From: Plantago major | Lineage: Eukaryota > Streptophyta > Magnoliopsida > Lamiales > Plantaginaceae | Assembly: GCA_026545765.1 (NCBI GenBank) | Contig: JAIFAC010000036.1 | Coordinates: 1-64,000, forward strand | Length of the DNA: 64,000 nucleotides | Reading direction: 5' to 3' | In this document: in pieces, positions 47,924 through 59,388 of the stretch | How the letters are laid out: the number at the start of each line of letters is the position of its first letter | How positions within the stretch are numbered: the stretch's first letter is position 1 | Notes under the pieces: generated by a model | What the model saw: the letters and a program-made list of their open reading frames with translations, nothing else | Databases searched by the model: none | Told to the model about the DNA's origin: nothing | Translations under genes and position numbers: made by a program

Positions 47924-49122
47924 ATGGATATGGAGGTGGATCATTATCTTGTTTTGGGACTGCCGTCCGGCGAGGAAGGTGCCAAGTTTTCGGAGCAAGA
48001 TATTCAGAAAGCTTATCGGCGGCGAGGGTGTTGCATCCGGATAAGAGACCGGATGACCCTAATGCACATGCTGGGTTTCTAAAGCTTCAGACTTCCTATG
48101 AGGTTCTCAAGGATGAGAAGGCTAGGAAGTTATTTGATGATTTACTTAGAGTGAAACGTGAGAAGCTTCAGCGACAATATCAACGCCAAGGGCAGAATGA
48201 TTCTAAGCGCGGGAAGATGATGTCTGATCTTGAAGAAAGGAGAGGTCTGCTTTTGCTGTTGATCCAAACATGAAAGCTCGAGAGGAGGAAGAGATGATCG
48301 CCGGAAACTCAGGGAGGAGATTGCTAGAATATCTGAGCTATGAGCGCTAACAAAATGGGAGATGTTTCAACTCCTATAAGAAAAACACAGAAGCGTGGGA
48401 AGTGAATAAATCAGTGGTGAAGGCAATGGATTTGATAAAGATAAAACTCTTAAAGTTTCGTGGGAGAAGAGTGGTGTAAACTACACGGCACAGAGATTGA
48501 CAGAGATTTTTGAGAAATTTGGTCATGTTGAAGATGTATTAATTAGGAAGAAGAAAGATTGCTTTTGTGGTAATGGCTTGAAGGAAGCAGCGGTAAGTAT
48601 TCATAATTACATGTTAACATTGTTTTGTACTTCTTGCTGCTATGTTTTTGCTTTTGGATTCTAAAGGAGGTGTTTTGTTGGCAGGCTGCAAGTCTTGTAG
48701 CGTTTTGGGTGATATATCAAATCCTCTGCTAGTTTTACCTCTTCAACCCTCTTCATCACCTGCAGTATTCAGTGGAGAGAGAGCGAATCTGATGTTGCAA
48801 GAAGCGAGCAATGTTGTTGGGGCCGGATATAAGGCATTTGAAGAATCTGTACTTGAAAAAAGGAGAAAGGTAAGCAACTGTGCCGGCTTGTGTCTACTTA
48901 ATCTAGATCTCATATATTATTAATCATTTGGTTGTTGGAAAGCTTTTGGACTGCTGTGGAGCTGTTTCATTTTGGTATCTGAGAAAATTCTGTTTCAAAT
49001 GATTCGAGTTCTTTTTGCTATTTTGCTTCGGTTGATGAAAATCTGAAATTCTAGCTATAATCTTTGACAATCCTCTAACTATATGGTTTATTAACCAGGC
49101 TGCTGAACGACAAAAGTCTTGA
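47924..49122 (+). pseudogene. DNAJC17: DNAJC17-like J-domain/RRM protein, unit 6 copy (broken)
   Basis: Exons 47924-48592, 48685-48869 and 49099-49122. The first 32 codons are intact (MDMEVDHYLVLGLPSGEEGA, KFSEQDIQKAYR). Bases are then missing at CGGCGGCGAGG where other copies have CGAGCAAAGGCGAGG, and the frame moves. LHPDKRPDDPNAHAGF follows in the other frame (open 48028-48273) to SDLEER. The RRM is mostly readable but has losses at AAAGATTGC and in exon 2 (GAGAGCGAATC). Good splice sites. An almost complete J domain with HPD is visible across the break. Confidence 0.85.
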
Positions 49123-49965
49123 GAAAGCCAAATGTAGCATTTGGATGGATGTTGAAAATGCTCAAACATAGAGATACAAGAATGCAATCGAAGTCAAGGA
49201 TCAAACTTGGAGATACAAGAATGCATTATATATTTCGCTTCTTTCTTAGTGGAAAATTGATGGTAGATGTAAAATATCATCTGAGAAATGTGGAAGTTCA
49301 GTACATGGATTCTTGTTGTAGTCATTGGTTTGTAGAACTACTTTGTATTGTTATAAGCTGCTAAAGGGAATGAAATAGTAGAAATCTTGATTTCATACTG
49401 GATGTTGTGCAGATGTTTAGATATTTATTAGTTGTTCTTGTTGGATGCTGAATTAGTTTTGGTCGAACTGGGTAAATGTTTGCAGTTACATTTCACCTAC
49501 CTTTCGTCTTTCGTGTCCACTTTTCGGCCTCAAAATTCACTACGGGTGAGGTTTGGCATGGGATATTGGAAAAATTCCGATTTTGATTAAGAGATTAGCC
49601 CGATTCCAAATCTTCCAGTGCCAATCTGGAACCTCATTTCTGGAACACTAGGTTGGCTCTTTCAAACTACGACATAAGGACTTGTGTAAATCTAGTTTCA
49701 ACACAAGTTAAGATTATGAGTTCTAATTTGCACATTCATGTTCATTGAGACTCATACACAATAAGATTAATTTAGTGTTTGAACAGACAAAATTGTAGGA
49801 ATAACCTGAAAAAAATACAAAGGGACAAATAGTAAAAAGTAAAAGTAAAACTATATTCCATTTAGAAACCAGTAAAAGGAAAGAAATACAAACACTGAGT
49901 TGAAACAAAAATAAAAGAAACTGTTGCTACTTAAACATCTTACAGAAAGAAAAAAAAAAACAAGG
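49123..49965. other. Convergent spacer, unit 6
   Basis: 3' UTRs only. Carries the same spacer variants as unit 5. The probable duplication junction lies in or near this spacer. Confidence 0.6.
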
Positions 49966-51686
49966 CTATCTTTGTACTTGATTCACCATTGCCATCTCCT
50001 TCTTCTCATTGGCTTCCATTTCGTCTCTGAATTTCTTGTAGATGTCACTCCTGTAGTATTCCTTAGTCCTGTACACAAGAATCAACGAGACGAGTGCCCC
50101 GAACAGGTTCGTGCAAGCAAGTACAATGAAAGACGTTCTGTAGCATTGGCTACCGATACATGTCAGCTCCTTCACCATTGTTCTCGTCAGCCCTTTACTA
50201 GCGAGTTGCTTCAGTGCCTCATTGTCGTACAGTCTCCCAACTATCACCACGTTCATTATGTATGATCCGAGGGGGCTAACCAGCTGACCACAGTTGAAGA
50301 GAGTCGAATAGTACTTCAGACCGAAAAGCTCTGATATGATGATGAACAACAACGTTAGCTGGATACCGAAGGAGAATCCGATGAGTAATGAACTTGGGAA
50401 AGGGAAAGCAATCATAGGATCACCGATAGCTGGCAGGACGAGTGCGAATGTCATCATCAGTGTTCTTGGCACTTTCCACTTCAGAAGCAGCTTTTCAGAG
50501 GCGAATCCGGAGAATACCCTGCGAAGTAGTTCCATATGCTCACCAGAGAAACGAATGTGCTAATGGTCCATTGTGGATAGCCTAAGGATTCTCCGATCTG
50601 GCCTAAGTTATGGACTGCAGTCAAGCTGGAACCGAGCCCACAGAACGTAGCCACGAAAAGAATGAGCATGTCAATGCTTAACAGGGCCTGCAATATGGTA
50701 TAATCTTCACCTCTTTTCGGCTTCTTAAATATGCTCTCGAAACAGCCTGTCTCAGCTGCTGGCTCTTCCTTTTTCGGGCTCTCTGGCAACTCCACGATTT
50801 CTGAATTTGAAACTACAACCGGTGGTTGTTCCACAACAACAGCTGAAGGAACTTCTTGTGCTAGTTTCCTTCTCAAGTTCCATGTAGCTAATTCCTCTCT
50901 AACAGCAATCAACAATGGAAGAAACAGCAAGAAACAAACACCAGTTGCACTTATAACATAATCAGCATGAGCGAAAGTAACATAATTCTGTGCAATAGTC
51001 AATCCCATCAAAACTAGTGCCATCACACCAGAGATAACCAGATACTGATGAAACACCTTCACCTCATTCGGATGCCTCAAAATCTTCATGATCCGGATAT
51101 TGAACACGAACAGAATCGAAAAAACAGCCGGAAGCCACCCGATTAGCAAGATCAACGACTTGCCATCGTTCCCATAAATCGCCAAATAAAGCTGTGTGAA
51201 AATCGCCCCGCTCAGCCCCACAAACCCCTTCATCAATCCAAGCAACATCCCTCTACTCTCAGGGAAATTCTTAACACAAGTAACAAGCGACCCCGTGTTG
51301 GCGAAATTCTGCGAATTCGTACCAATGCAGATGTACGCACACATCTCCCAGACAGTAGGCTTATAAATCTTTCCACTCACAGAAAGCCAGATCATGAAGT
51401 AGTCATGGCCGAACCGACCAGGAGCACAAACCACACCGGGGTAACCTCGGCTATGAGGCCGGACAAAACTCCAACGTTCGCTCCCAAGTCCTTGCAGGTA
51501 TCCAGCAGGTTAAGCGTCGTCTGATCGTATCCGAGGGCCGATTTGATCACCTTAGAGTAGACACCGAAGAGGTAAGTTGCCCCGGCGCCTGCCATGATCA
51601 GGAGCGGCGAAGATCATGAACCATCGTCCGTCAGGAGCTGCAGCATGAACCCTGCGCCCGATGCGTCCCGGTTGAGCCATCCCCAT
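49966..51686 (-). pseudogene. Nodulin-like MFS transporter, unit 6 copy (few breaks)
   Basis: Start at 51684-51686. Breaks: a small loss near 51600 (GGAGCGGCGAAG), the 11-bp deletion between 51402 and 51403 shared with unit 5, and a lost base near 50521 (ACCCTGCGAAG) in the FGRVFSG motif. Between them, long stretches are open: about 290 codons ending near 50521 (through [11 protein letters not shown], the VVVEQPP loop, GEDYTILQALL and LGSSLTAV) and 49966-50515 (SGFASEKLLLKWKVPRTLMM, ELFGLKYYSTLFNCGQL, to NQVQR and TAG). It has the 15-bp VYIAS deletion near 50389. With unit 4, one of the two best transporter copies. Confidence 0.86.
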
Positions 51687-52586
51687 CCTTGCTTTCTTTT
51701 TCTGAGGCGGCAAAAAATAGTTCAGTATTAATCACTTACACACGGTGTACAGCGAGCATAAGGGATGCCCAAACAAGCGAGCAAACAAGCGAACACAAAG
51801 GGATGATCAAAACTAATTAACAACCTCTATGTCACCGTAACAAGACTCCAAATAGATACTAGACGAGGAGCAAAATAGGTATGGATAGCAGTTTTGGAGA
51901 GGTTTAAATAATGGTGATGTAATATTTGATTAGTAGTAGTAGTTTTTTGATAGGATTAGTAAAAGATTATGTAACCGGATATAAATTACATACTAGAAAT
52001 AGAGAGATTCAAGGAAAGTAGTCTTTGTGCTCAGAAAGGTTGGTCTCTTCTTATGTGAGTAGTCTTTCATGACTATACAATTTCTCTGTTTCGAAAATAG
52101 AAAATTATGCTGAATTATTGAATCATGCATGTTAAAGATATGTTGTAACTTCGAATGGCAATAAAGTGATTAAATTAGTTACATCTTTTACTGATTAGGA
52201 TAATAACTCTTCTTTTATCCACTTTACATATTTTACGTACTCTTTAGAATTTTACAATTTTAATCCACGGTATAATGTCAATCCGTTAACTTATTACGGA
52301 TACCTTTGGTATTTTAGAAATATTCGTGAGGAGTGTAAACGTAAACAGATAAATATGAAGTGTAAAATATCATGTCAGCAAAAATTATTAACTTGTGGAT
52401 CGAAAATGTATCAATAATTTCAAACATCACTGTTTGTTCGACGAAAGGTCAGATCCTGAAAAAAAGTTTGGATGCGCTAATAGTAATGTTGATGCAGAAT
52501 GATCAACTAATCATGGCAAAGTAGCATAAAATATATAGTACTTTATAGTCTCCAGCTCTCAAATAAAGTTAAATGATACTCTATAT
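51687..52586. promoter_or_regulatory. Upstream region of the unit 6 transporter / start of unit 7
   Basis: Near-identical to 45166-46069; here the AAACAAGCGAGCAAACAAGC form of the small repeats is seen. TATA-like TTTAAATA near 51903. Unit boundary 52043. Confidence 0.45.
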
Positions 52587-52939
52587 CACTACAAAAAATC
52601 CGGCATTTAGCGATGGACGGTAGCGACGGATAGATTCCGTCGCTATTTAGCGACGAATCGCTAATTTTAGCGACGGAATGGAGACAGATTGAGCGAATTC
52701 GCTCAATCCGTCTCTAATCCGTCGCTAATTTAGCGATGGATGTTTTTCCATCGCCAAATAGCGACGGATAAAAAAATCCGTCGTTATTTAGGGACGGATA
52801 TTAAATCCGTCCCTAAATAAGTCGACCGGATCAAAAAAAAACAAAAAAATAAAATAAAATAGTAAATAGCGACGGATCGCGATCCGTCGCTATTTATTTA
52901 GCGACGGATTTTAGCGTCGGATAGCGATCCGTCGCTAAA
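52587..52939 (+). mobile_element. CACTA transposon terminus with subterminal repeats, unit 7
   Basis: CACTACAAAAAATCCGGCA terminus and GATGGACGG variant as in unit 6, with the GAATTC-centred fold-back and the palindrome at 52863-52896. Confidence 0.83.
52863..52896. repeat. Perfect 34-bp palindrome, unit 7
   Basis: Identical to those of units 5 and 6. Confidence 0.9.
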
Positions 52940-54414
52940 ATCAATATACTATCGGCTCCAGCAGAATCATTTCTGCGCATGTTCTTCTTCTCTTCATTTC
53001 TTCATTCGCCAAATCTCTCTTTCCGGCCAAATCTCGACTGTTCCGGCCAATTTCGGAGTCTTCTCAAAGCCTGTGGGACAAGGAGCTCGTGTGGTCAACA
53101 AATTTCATCTTTTTTCAGCTAAATCGAAGGTATTTTGGCTAAAACCCTAACTTTGCCAAATTTGGGGATTTTGTTAATTTCGACTAATTTGAGCAATTCC
53201 ATGTTTATTGTAAGTATGTAGTAGTTAGTTAAGCTTTTATTACGTAGTGTGTTAACTTTGAGATGTTCAATTGATATATTGATTGTGAATTTGGATTTTT
53301 AGTATAATGTTAAGATGTTTGGAAGTATGTAGGGTTGGTAATTTGATATTTTCGTATATGTAATAGGATTAGAATGATTTAGTTGAGTGTTTTGGAACCC
53401 TTACTTCTTGTCAAAATTGGGAATTTTGTTAATTTCGACTAATTAGATCAATTGTATGTTTATGGGAGCTATAATATACTAGCTAGTTAACTTTGTGCAA
53501 TTGATATATTGATTGTGAATTTGTATTGTTAATTAGTATAATGTTAGGATGTTTGTAAGTACGTAGTAATTTTGATTCGATTTGTGCAGTTTGCCCTGAT
53601 CTTTGATGGGTTGAATTTCCCGAACTTTAAAATCGTTGCTATATGCCCTTATAATTGCATTGCGATGTGTATCACATGCTTTGACTAATAAATATTCGAA
53701 AATTGTACTTTAAGAGGCGTAGCAACACATTTAAAAATTAAGAGGCGTATCGTCATAACCTCACAAAAATAAGAGAAAATAAATCTGATAGTCAAACTTT
53801 AAGATGCACTACTACGGTTAAAAATTAGAGACGATTTGGCATGCGATTATAAGCGATATCAATCTACTCTAGTCACTTGAAATATTGTTGAAAGCTCCGG
53901 TTAGTCAGTATTCTTGAAAATCTCCACAAAATCTACCTCCGGAGCAACCGGCGGCACCACTGCCGATCCGCCATCATCTCCGGACTATTTGCGGGTAAGG
54001 TATTTTTCGTAATTGGTAACTTTTCCCCCTTTATTTTGAAATTGATCATTTTTATGGCTGCAATTAGGGCTTTTAGGTTTCCGATGTCTTCAATTGGATT
54101 GAAACCTAATTCAAATTCACTAAAATCCCATCTGAGATTGATTGGTTTTTCGATTTTTCTTGAATGCTACCACTTGTTTTCTTTCAGTTTGTAAGAAAAT
54201 TGTCAACTAGATCATATATTATGCCCCAAATTCCATAAAGGGGAAATTGGAGTGTTTGAATATTTGTTGCTATCGACTTTGCGTAGAATAGGCGGTACAA
54301 AAGCATATTAGTTCACCTTTTGTTTGTTTGTATATGAGTATCAGGGGAAGCTTTTTGTTAAATTTTCGAATATTATTACGTTTTTGCAGTTGATAAGATA
54401 CCGGTGTAGGTGAT
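52940..54414 (+). other. Leader region of unit 7
   Basis: Non-coding. Internal duplication, MITE-like repeat, and 5' UTR intron from GT at 53995 to CAG at 54389. Confidence 0.52.
53609..53760. mobile_element. MITE-like inverted repeat, unit 7
   Basis: As in unit 6 but with several short losses (CCCGAACTTTAAAATCG; AAGAGGCGTAGCAACACATT). Ends GGTT and AACC. Confidence 0.58.
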
Positions 54415-55605
54415 ATGGATATGGAGGTGGATCATTATCTTGTTTTGGGACTGCCGTCCGGCGAGGAAGGTGCCAAGTTTTCGGAGCAAGATATTGAAAG
54501 CTTATCGGCGAGGTGTTGCATCCGGATAAGAGACCGGATGACCCTAATGCACATGCTGGGTTTCTAAAGCTTCAGACTTCCTATGAGGTTCTCAAGGATG
54601 AGAAGGCTAGGAAGTTATTTGATGATTTACTTAGAGTGAAACGTGAGAAGCTTCAGCGACAATATCAACGCCAAGGGCAGAATGATTCTAAGCGCAGGAA
54701 GATGATGTCTGATCTTGAAGAAAGGGAGAGGTCTGCTTTTGCTGTTGATCCAAACATGAAAGCTCGAGAGGAGGAAGAGATGATCGCCCGGAAACTCAGG
54801 GAGGAGATTGCTAGAATACGAGCTATGAACGCTAACAAAATGGGAGATGTTTCAACTCCCTATAAGAAAAACACAGAAGCGTAGGAAGTGAATAAATCGA
54901 GTGGTGAAGGCAATGGATTTGATAAAGATAAAACTCTTAAAGTTTTGGGAGAAGAGTGGTGTAAACTACGGCACAGAGATTGACAGAGATTTTTGAGAAA
55001 TTTGGTCATGTTGAAGATGTATTAATTATGAAGAAGAAATGTTCGGCTTTTGTTGTAATGGCTTCGAAGGAAGCAGCGGTAAGTATTAATAATTACATGT
55101 TAACATTGTTTTGTACTTCTTGCTGCTATGTTTTGCTTTTGGATTCTAAAGGAGGTGTTTTGTTGGCAGGCTGCAAGTCTTGCAGCGTTTTGGGTGATAT
55201 ATCAAATCCTCTGCTAGTTTTACCTCTTCAACCCTCTTCATCACCTGCAGTATTCAGTGGAGAGAGAGACGAATCTGATGTTGCAAGAGCGAGCAATGTT
55301 GTTGGGGCCGGATATAAGGCATTTGAAGAATCTGTACTTGAAAAAAGGAGAAAGGTAAGCAACTGTGCCGGCTTGTGTCTACTTAATCTAGATCTCATAT
55401 ATTATTAATCATTTGGTTGTTGGAAAGCTTTTGGACTGCTGTGGAGCTGTTTCATTTTGGTATCTGAGAAAATTCTGTTTCAAATGATTCGAGTTCTTTT
55501 GCTATTTTGTTTGGTTGATGAAAATCTGAAATTCTAGCTATAATCTTTGACAATCCTCTAACTATGTCGTTTATTAACCAGGCTGCTGAACGACAAAAGT
55601 CTTGA
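54415..55605 (+). pseudogene. DNAJC17: DNAJC17-like J-domain/RRM protein, unit 7 copy (broken)
   Basis: Exons 54415-55078, 55170-55354 and 55582-55605. N-terminal codons are intact to KFSEQDI, then losses at ATATTGAAAGC and TCGGCGAGGTG. From 54513 a long frame contains the HPD motif, the rest of the J domain, the linker and ARKLREEIARIRAMNANK, ending at YKKNTEA where AAG has become TAG (54882-54884 region). The RRM half is open from about 54980 (EIFEKFGHVEDVLIMKKK). Splice sites are canonical except that the exon 1 end is followed by GTAAGTATTAATAAT. Confidence 0.85.
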
Positions 55606-56450
55606 GAAAGCCAAATGTAGCATTTGGATGGATGTTGAAAATGCTCAAACATAGAGATACAAGAATGCAATCGAAGTCAAGGATCAAACTTGGAGATACA
55701 AGAATGCATTATATATTTCGCTTCTTTCTTAGTGGAAAATTGATGGTAGATGTAAAATATCATCTGAGAAATGTGGAAGTTCAGTACATGGATTCTTGTT
55801 GTAGTCATTGGTTTGTAGAACTACTTTGTATTGTTATAAGCTGCTAAAGGGAATGAAATAGTAGAAATCTTGATTTCATACTGGATGTTGTGCAGATGTT
55901 TAGATATTTATTAGTTGTTCTTGTTGGATGCTGAATTAGTTTTGGTCGAACTGGGTAAATGTTTGCAGTTACATTTCACCTACCTTTCGTCTTTCGTGTC
56001 CACTTTTCGGCCTCAAAATTCACTACGGGTGAGGTTTGGCATGGAATATTGGAAAAATTCCGATTTTGATTAAGAGATTAGCCCGATTCCAAATCTTCCA
56101 GTGCCAATCTGGAACCTAGTTTCTGGAACACTAGGTTGGCTCTTTCAAACTACGACATAAGGACTTGTGTAAATCTAGTTTCAACACAAGTTAAGATTAT
56201 GAGTTCTAATTTGCACATTCATGTTCATTGAGACTCATACACAATAAGCTAAATTTAGTGTTTGAACAGACAATATTGTAGGAATAACCTGAAGAAAAAT
56301 GCAAAGGGACAAATAGTAAAAAGTAAAAGTAAAACTATATTCCACTTAGAAACCGGTAAAAGGAAAGAAATACAGACACTGAGTTGAAACAAAAATAAAA
56401 GAAACTGTTGCTACTTAAACATTTTACAGAAAGAAAAAAAAAAAAAAAGG
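55606..56450. other. Convergent spacer, unit 7
   Basis: 3' UTRs only. Has the AACCTAGTTTCTGG and CCTGAAGAAAAATGCAAAGG forms, unlike units 5 and 6, which helps place the duplication breakpoint. Confidence 0.6.
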
Positions 56451-58173
56451 CTATCTTTGTACTTGATTCACCATTGCCATCTCCTTCTTCTCATTGGCTT
56501 CCATTTCATCTCTGAACTTCTTGTAGATGTCACTCCTGTAGTATTCCTTAGTCCTGTACACAAGAATCATCGAGACGAGTGCCCCGAACAGGTTCGTGCA
56601 AGCAAGTACAATGAAAGACGTTCTGTAGCATTGGCTACCGATACATGTCAGCTCCTTCACCATTGTTCTCGTCAGCCCTTTACTAGCGAGTTGCTTCAGT
56701 GCCTCATTGTCGTACAGTCTCCCAACTATCACCACGTTCATTATGTATGATCCGAGGGGGCTAGCCAGCTGACCACAGTTGAAGAAAGTCGAATAGTACT
56801 TCAGACCGAAAAGCTCTGATATGATGATGAACAACAGCGTTAGCTGGATACCGGAGGAGAATCCGATGAATAATGAACTTGGGAAGGAAAGCAATCATAG
56901 GATCACCGATAGCTGGCAGTGCGAATGTCATCATCAGTGTTCTTGGCACATTCCACTTCAGAAGCAGCTTTTCAGAGGCGAATCCGGAGAATACCCTGAA
57001 GTAGTTCCATATGCTCACCAGAGAAAGCAGAATGCTAATGGTCCATTGTGGATAGCCTAAGGATTCTCCGATCTGGCCTAAGTTATGGACTGCAGTCAAG
57101 CTGGAACCGAGCCCACAGAACGTAGCCACGAAAAGAATGAGCATGTCAATGCTTAACAGGGCCTGCAATATGGTATAATCTTCACCTCTTTTCGGCTTCT
57201 TAAATATGCTCTCGAAACAGCCTGTCTCAGCTGCTGGCTCTTCCTTTTTCGGGCTCTCTGGCAACTCCACGATTTCTGAATTTGAAACTACAACCGGTGG
57301 TTGTTCCACAACAACAGCTGAAGGAACTTCTTGTGCTAGTTTCCTTTTCAAGTTCCATGTAGCTAATTCCTCTCTAACAGCAATCAACAATTGAAGAAAC
57401 AGCAAGAAACAAACACCAGTTGCACTTATAACATAATCAGCATGAGCGAAAGTAACATACTTCTGTGCAACAGTCAATCCCATCAAAACTAGAGCCATCA
57501 CACCAGAGATAACCAGATACTGATGAAACACCTTCACCTCATTCGGATGCCTCGAAATCTTCATGATCCGGATATTGAACACGAACAGAATCGAAATAAC
57601 AGCCGGAAGACACCCGATAAGCAAGATCAACGACTTGCCATCGTTCCCATAAATCGCGAAATAAAGCTGTGTGAAAATCGCCCCGCTCAGCCCCACAAAC
57701 CCCTTCATCAAACCAAGCAACATCCCTCTACTCTCAGGAAAATTCTTAACACAAGTAACAAGCGACCCCGTGTGGGCGAAATTCTCTGGTCGCACCAATG
57801 CAGATGTACGCACACATCTCCCAGACAGTAGGCTTCTTAATCTTTCCACTCACAGAAAGCCAGATCATGAAGTAGCCCACGAAATTCATGGCGAACCGAC
57901 CAGGAGCACAAACCACACAGGGGTAACCTCGGCTATGAGGCCGGACAAAACTCCAACGTTCGCTCCCAAGTCCTTGCAGGTACTCAGCAGGTTAAGCGTC
58001 GTCTGATCGTATCCGAGGGCCGATTTGATCACCTTAGAGTAGACACCGAAGAGGTAAGTTGCCCCGGCGCCTGCCATGATCAGGAACGAGGCAAACATCA
58101 TGAACCATCGTCCCGTCAGGAGCTGCAGCATGAACCCACACGCCCCGGTACGTCCCGGTTGAGCCATCCCCAT
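56451..58173 (-). pseudogene. Nodulin-like MFS transporter, unit 7 copy (few breaks)
   Basis: Start at 58171-58173. Clean N-terminal block to LLVGS (57886-58173). After a lost base at ATGGCGAACC and an altered patch near 57785, about 300 codons are open (about 57780-56885) from [20 protein letters not shown] through the loop, GEDYTILQALLSIDM, GLGSSLTAV and VFSGFASEKLLLKW to FALPAIGDPMIAF. Another break follows near 56881. The C-terminal 140 codons are open to NQVQR. The VYIAS codons are absent. The GRVFSG motif is shortened rather than shifted. Confidence 0.86.
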
Positions 58174-59073
58174 CCTTGCTTTCTTTTTCTGAGACGGCAA
58201 AAAATAGTTCAGTATTAATCACTTACACACGGTGTACAACGAGCATAAGGGATGCTCAAACAAACGAGCAAACAAACGAACATAAAGGGATGATCAAAAC
58301 TAATTAACAACCTCTATGTCACCGTAACAAGACTCCAAATAGATCCTAGACGAGGAGAAAAATAGGTATGGATAGCAGTTTTGGAGAGGTTTAAATAATG
58401 GTGATGTAATATTTGATTAGTAGTAGTAGTTTTTGGATAGGATTAGTAAAAGATTATGTAACCGGATATAAATTACGTACTAGAAATAGAGAGATTCAAG
58501 GAAAGTAGTCTTTGTGCTCAGAAAGGTTGGTCTCTTCTTATGTGAGTAGTCTTTCATGACTATACAATTTCTCTTTTTCGAAAATAGAAAATTATGCTGA
58601 ATTATTGAATCATGCATGTTAAAGATATGTTGTAACTCGAATGGCAATAAAGTGATTAAATTCGTTACATCTTTTACAGATTAGGATAATAACTCTTCTT
58701 TTTATCCACTTTTCATATTTTCTGTACTCTTTACATTTTGACAATTTTAATCCACCCACGGTATAATGTCAATCCGTTAACTTGTTACAGATACACTGGT
58801 ATTTTAGAAATATTCGTGAGGAGTGTAAATGTAAACAGATAAATATGAAGTGTAAAATATCATGTCAGCAAAAACTATTAGCTTGTGGATCGAAAATGTA
58901 TCAATAATTTCAAACATCATCCTTTGTTTGTTAAAGGTCGATCACGAAAAAAGTTTGGATGCACTAATAGTAATGTTGATGCAGAATGATCAACTAATTA
59001 TGGCAAAGTAGCATAAAATATATAGTACTTTATAGTCTCCGGCTCTCAAATAAAGTTAAATGATACTCTATAT
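58174..59073. promoter_or_regulatory. Upstream region of the unit 7 transporter / start of unit 8
   Basis: TATA-like TTTAAATA near 58389, AAACAAACGA repeats near 58258-58280, (TAG)4 near 58419. Unit boundary 58531. No gene. Confidence 0.42.
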
Positions 59074-59388
59074 CACTACAAGAAATCCGGCATTTAGCGA
59101 CGGACGGTAGCGACGGATAGATTCCGTTGCTATTTACCGACGAATCGCTAATTTTAGCGACGGAATGGAGACGGATTGAGCGAACTAATCCGTCGCTAAT
59201 TTAGCGACGAATGTTTTTAAAAGCCAAATAGCGACGGATAAAAAAATCCGTCGTTATTTAGGGACGGATATTAAATCCGTCCCTAAATAAGTTGACCGGA
59301 TTAAAAAAAAACAAAAAAATAAAAATAAAATTGTAAATAGCGACGGATCGCTATTTATTTAGCGACGGATAACGATCCGTCGCTAAAA
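59074..59388 (+). mobile_element. CACTA transposon terminus with subterminal repeats, unit 8
   Basis: CACTACAAGAAATCCGGCA terminus. One fold-back arm has been lost (GAGCGAACTAATCC) and the short, non-palindromic AGCGACGGATCGCTATTTA form is present, as in units 1 and 2. Confidence 0.8.

Larger units (their letters stand above)
45522..52042. repeat. Tandem array unit 6
   Basis: Full unit and a mosaic: its DNAJC17 half is closest to unit 7 while its transporter half is closest to unit 5, as expected if a duplication breakpoint lies in the convergent spacer. Confidence 0.92.
52043..58530. repeat. Tandem array unit 7
   Basis: Full unit. The 5' half resembles unit 6 closely; the transporter half lacks the 11-bp deletion of units 5 and 6 and has the older spacer variants. 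Confidence 0.92.
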
